In this document: in pieces, positions 63,449 to 64,000 of the stretch
Layout: every line of letters begins with the position of its first letter
How positions within the stretch are numbered: position 1 is the first letter of the stretch
Assembly: GCF_013408305.1 (NCBI RefSeq)
Contig: NZ_JACBZS010000001.1
Coordinates: 3,038,001-3,102,000, forward strand
Direction: 5' to 3'
DNA from: Naumannella cuiyingiana
Lineage (GTDB): Bacteria; Actinomycetota; Actinomycetes; Propionibacteriales; Propionibacteriaceae
DNA: 64,000 nt
The notes under the pieces: generated by a model
Told to the model about the DNA's origin: nothing
The model's input: only the letters and a program-made list of their open reading frames with translations
Database searches by the model: none
Translations under genes and position numbers: made by a program

Positions 63449-63477
63449 TTGGTCCGCCCGGTTCGTTCTGGCAGAAT
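63449..63477 (+). promoter_or_regulatory. Probable rpsP promoter
   Basis: TTGGTC (63449-63454), a spacer of exactly 17 bases and CAGAAT (63472-63477). Transcription would start near 63484, giving a leader of about 120 bases before rpsP. Confidence 0.6.
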
Positions 63478-63606
63478 TGCCCGCGCATCTGTGCCGTCGG
63501 GGCGCCCTCTCACCGCGCCGGCCGGCCAGAGCCATCCGGCCCGAGGCCCCCGGTGTCCCCACGCCGAGCCGAGGACCATCCCTACTTCACAGGAGATACC
63601 ACCCAC

Positions 63607-64000
63607 GTGGCTGTCAAGATTCGACTGAAGCGGCTCGGCAAGATCCGCACCCCGCACTACCGCATCGTCGTGATGGACTCGCGGCAGAAGCGCGACGGCA
63701 AGGCGATCGAGGAGATCGGCCAGTACCACCCGAAGAACGACCCGTCGATCATCGTCGTCGACTCCGAGCGGGCGCAGTACTGGCTCGGCGTCGGCGCCCA
63801 GCCGACGGAGGCCGTGGTGGCGCTGTTCAAGCGCTCCGGCGACTGGCAGAAGTTCAGCGGCGACACCAGCCCCGCCGGGATCGACCCGCAGCCCGAGCGG
63901 ACCGACAAGACCGCCGCCTTCAATGCCGCCCTCGGTGGCTCGGCCGCCGCCGGCGACGCCGTGAAGACCAAGGCCAAGAAGTCCGCCAAGACCGACGAGG
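63607..64000 (+). CDS. rpsP: 30S ribosomal protein S16, 3' end cut off by window edge
   Basis: The first 131 residues are visible from GTG 63607, with AGGAGA about ten bases upstream. [37 protein letters not shown] and YHPKND are textbook S16. An actinobacterial Ala/Lys-rich tail ([10 protein letters not shown]) has begun at the edge. It assembles early into the 30S subunit; rimM and trmD usually follow. Confidence 0.96.
   Translation, partial: MAVKIRLKRLGKIRTPHYRIVVMDSRQKRDGKAIEEIGQYHPKNDPSIIVVDSERAQYWLGVGAQPTEAVVALFKRSGDWQKFSGDTSPAGIDPQPERTDKTAAFNAALGGSAAAGDAVKTKAKKSAKTDE

Noticed and set aside
1-64000. CRISPR arrays, tRNA/rRNA genes, IS-element ends
   Set aside because: No regularly spaced repeats, no cloverleaf or rRNA sequence and no transposase were found by eye; a dedicated scan (tRNAscan-SE, ISEScan, CRISPRCasFinder) would be decisive.

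Overview
The window is high-GC DNA from an actinobacterium. Mycothiol-type arsenate reductases, a CmtR-type sensor, GTG/TTG and leaderless starts, SMC, FtsY, Ffh and S16 of actinobacterial type all fit; a member of Propionibacteriales is a reasonable guess, but I cannot prove the family. It has two parts: a heavy-metal resistance island (about 1-42.9 kb, left end outside the window) and conserved chromosome (about 42.9-64 kb).

Island, left to right. An Abi_2-type defence gene runs off the left edge (1-647). Arsenic block (0.8-8.4 kb): arsN-arsR on the minus strand diverge from two flavoprotein oxidoreductases and an MFS pump across a 36-bp palindrome; a facing operon carries acr3, an ArsR-ArsC fusion and a double-domain ArsC. 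Mercury block (8.5-11.5 kb): merA-merB-small MerF-like membrane protein, divergent from merR over a dyad operator. A DUF318/ArsP-like permease and a thioredoxin-fold protein follow, then a Cd/Pb operon (cmtR, P1B ATPase, lspA). After an M23 peptidase comes an unusual 18-30 kb block: ccsB/resB cytochrome c assembly genes, lgt and lnt lipoprotein maturation genes, CcdA, two TlpA-like lipoproteins, two copies of a membrane-anchored histidine-motif protein of unknown function, and three DUF6153-like proteins; one ccdA copy has decayed. Copper block (30.5-42.5 kb): ydhK-copB-csoR-AhpD-like operon, a flavin monooxygenase, copZ-copA, a fourth DUF6153-like gene, a Tat-exported multicopper oxidase and an orphan membrane protein. 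Five CsoR-like 17-bp boxes tie the copper block together.

The island ends near 42.94 kb against the last 50 codons of mutM (zinc-finger end), so mutM is interrupted or truncated at the junction. A frameshifted NlpC/P60 gene just inside is a probable remnant of a conjugative element.

Chromosomal part: EamA exporter/LysR pair, GtrA-like protein, smc, two small genes, ftsY, an erythromycin-esterase-fold lipoprotein, an FMN reductase, then a catabolic cluster (GAF/PucR regulator, metallo-beta-lactamase-fold lactonase, FmdB zinc ribbon, iron alcohol dehydrogenase of transhydrogenase type, MHS transporter) resembling gamma-butyrolactone/4-hydroxybutyrate use, then ffh, an amidohydrolase, a second MHS transporter and rpsP, which runs off the right edge. 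No CRISPR array, rRNA or tRNA gene was seen.
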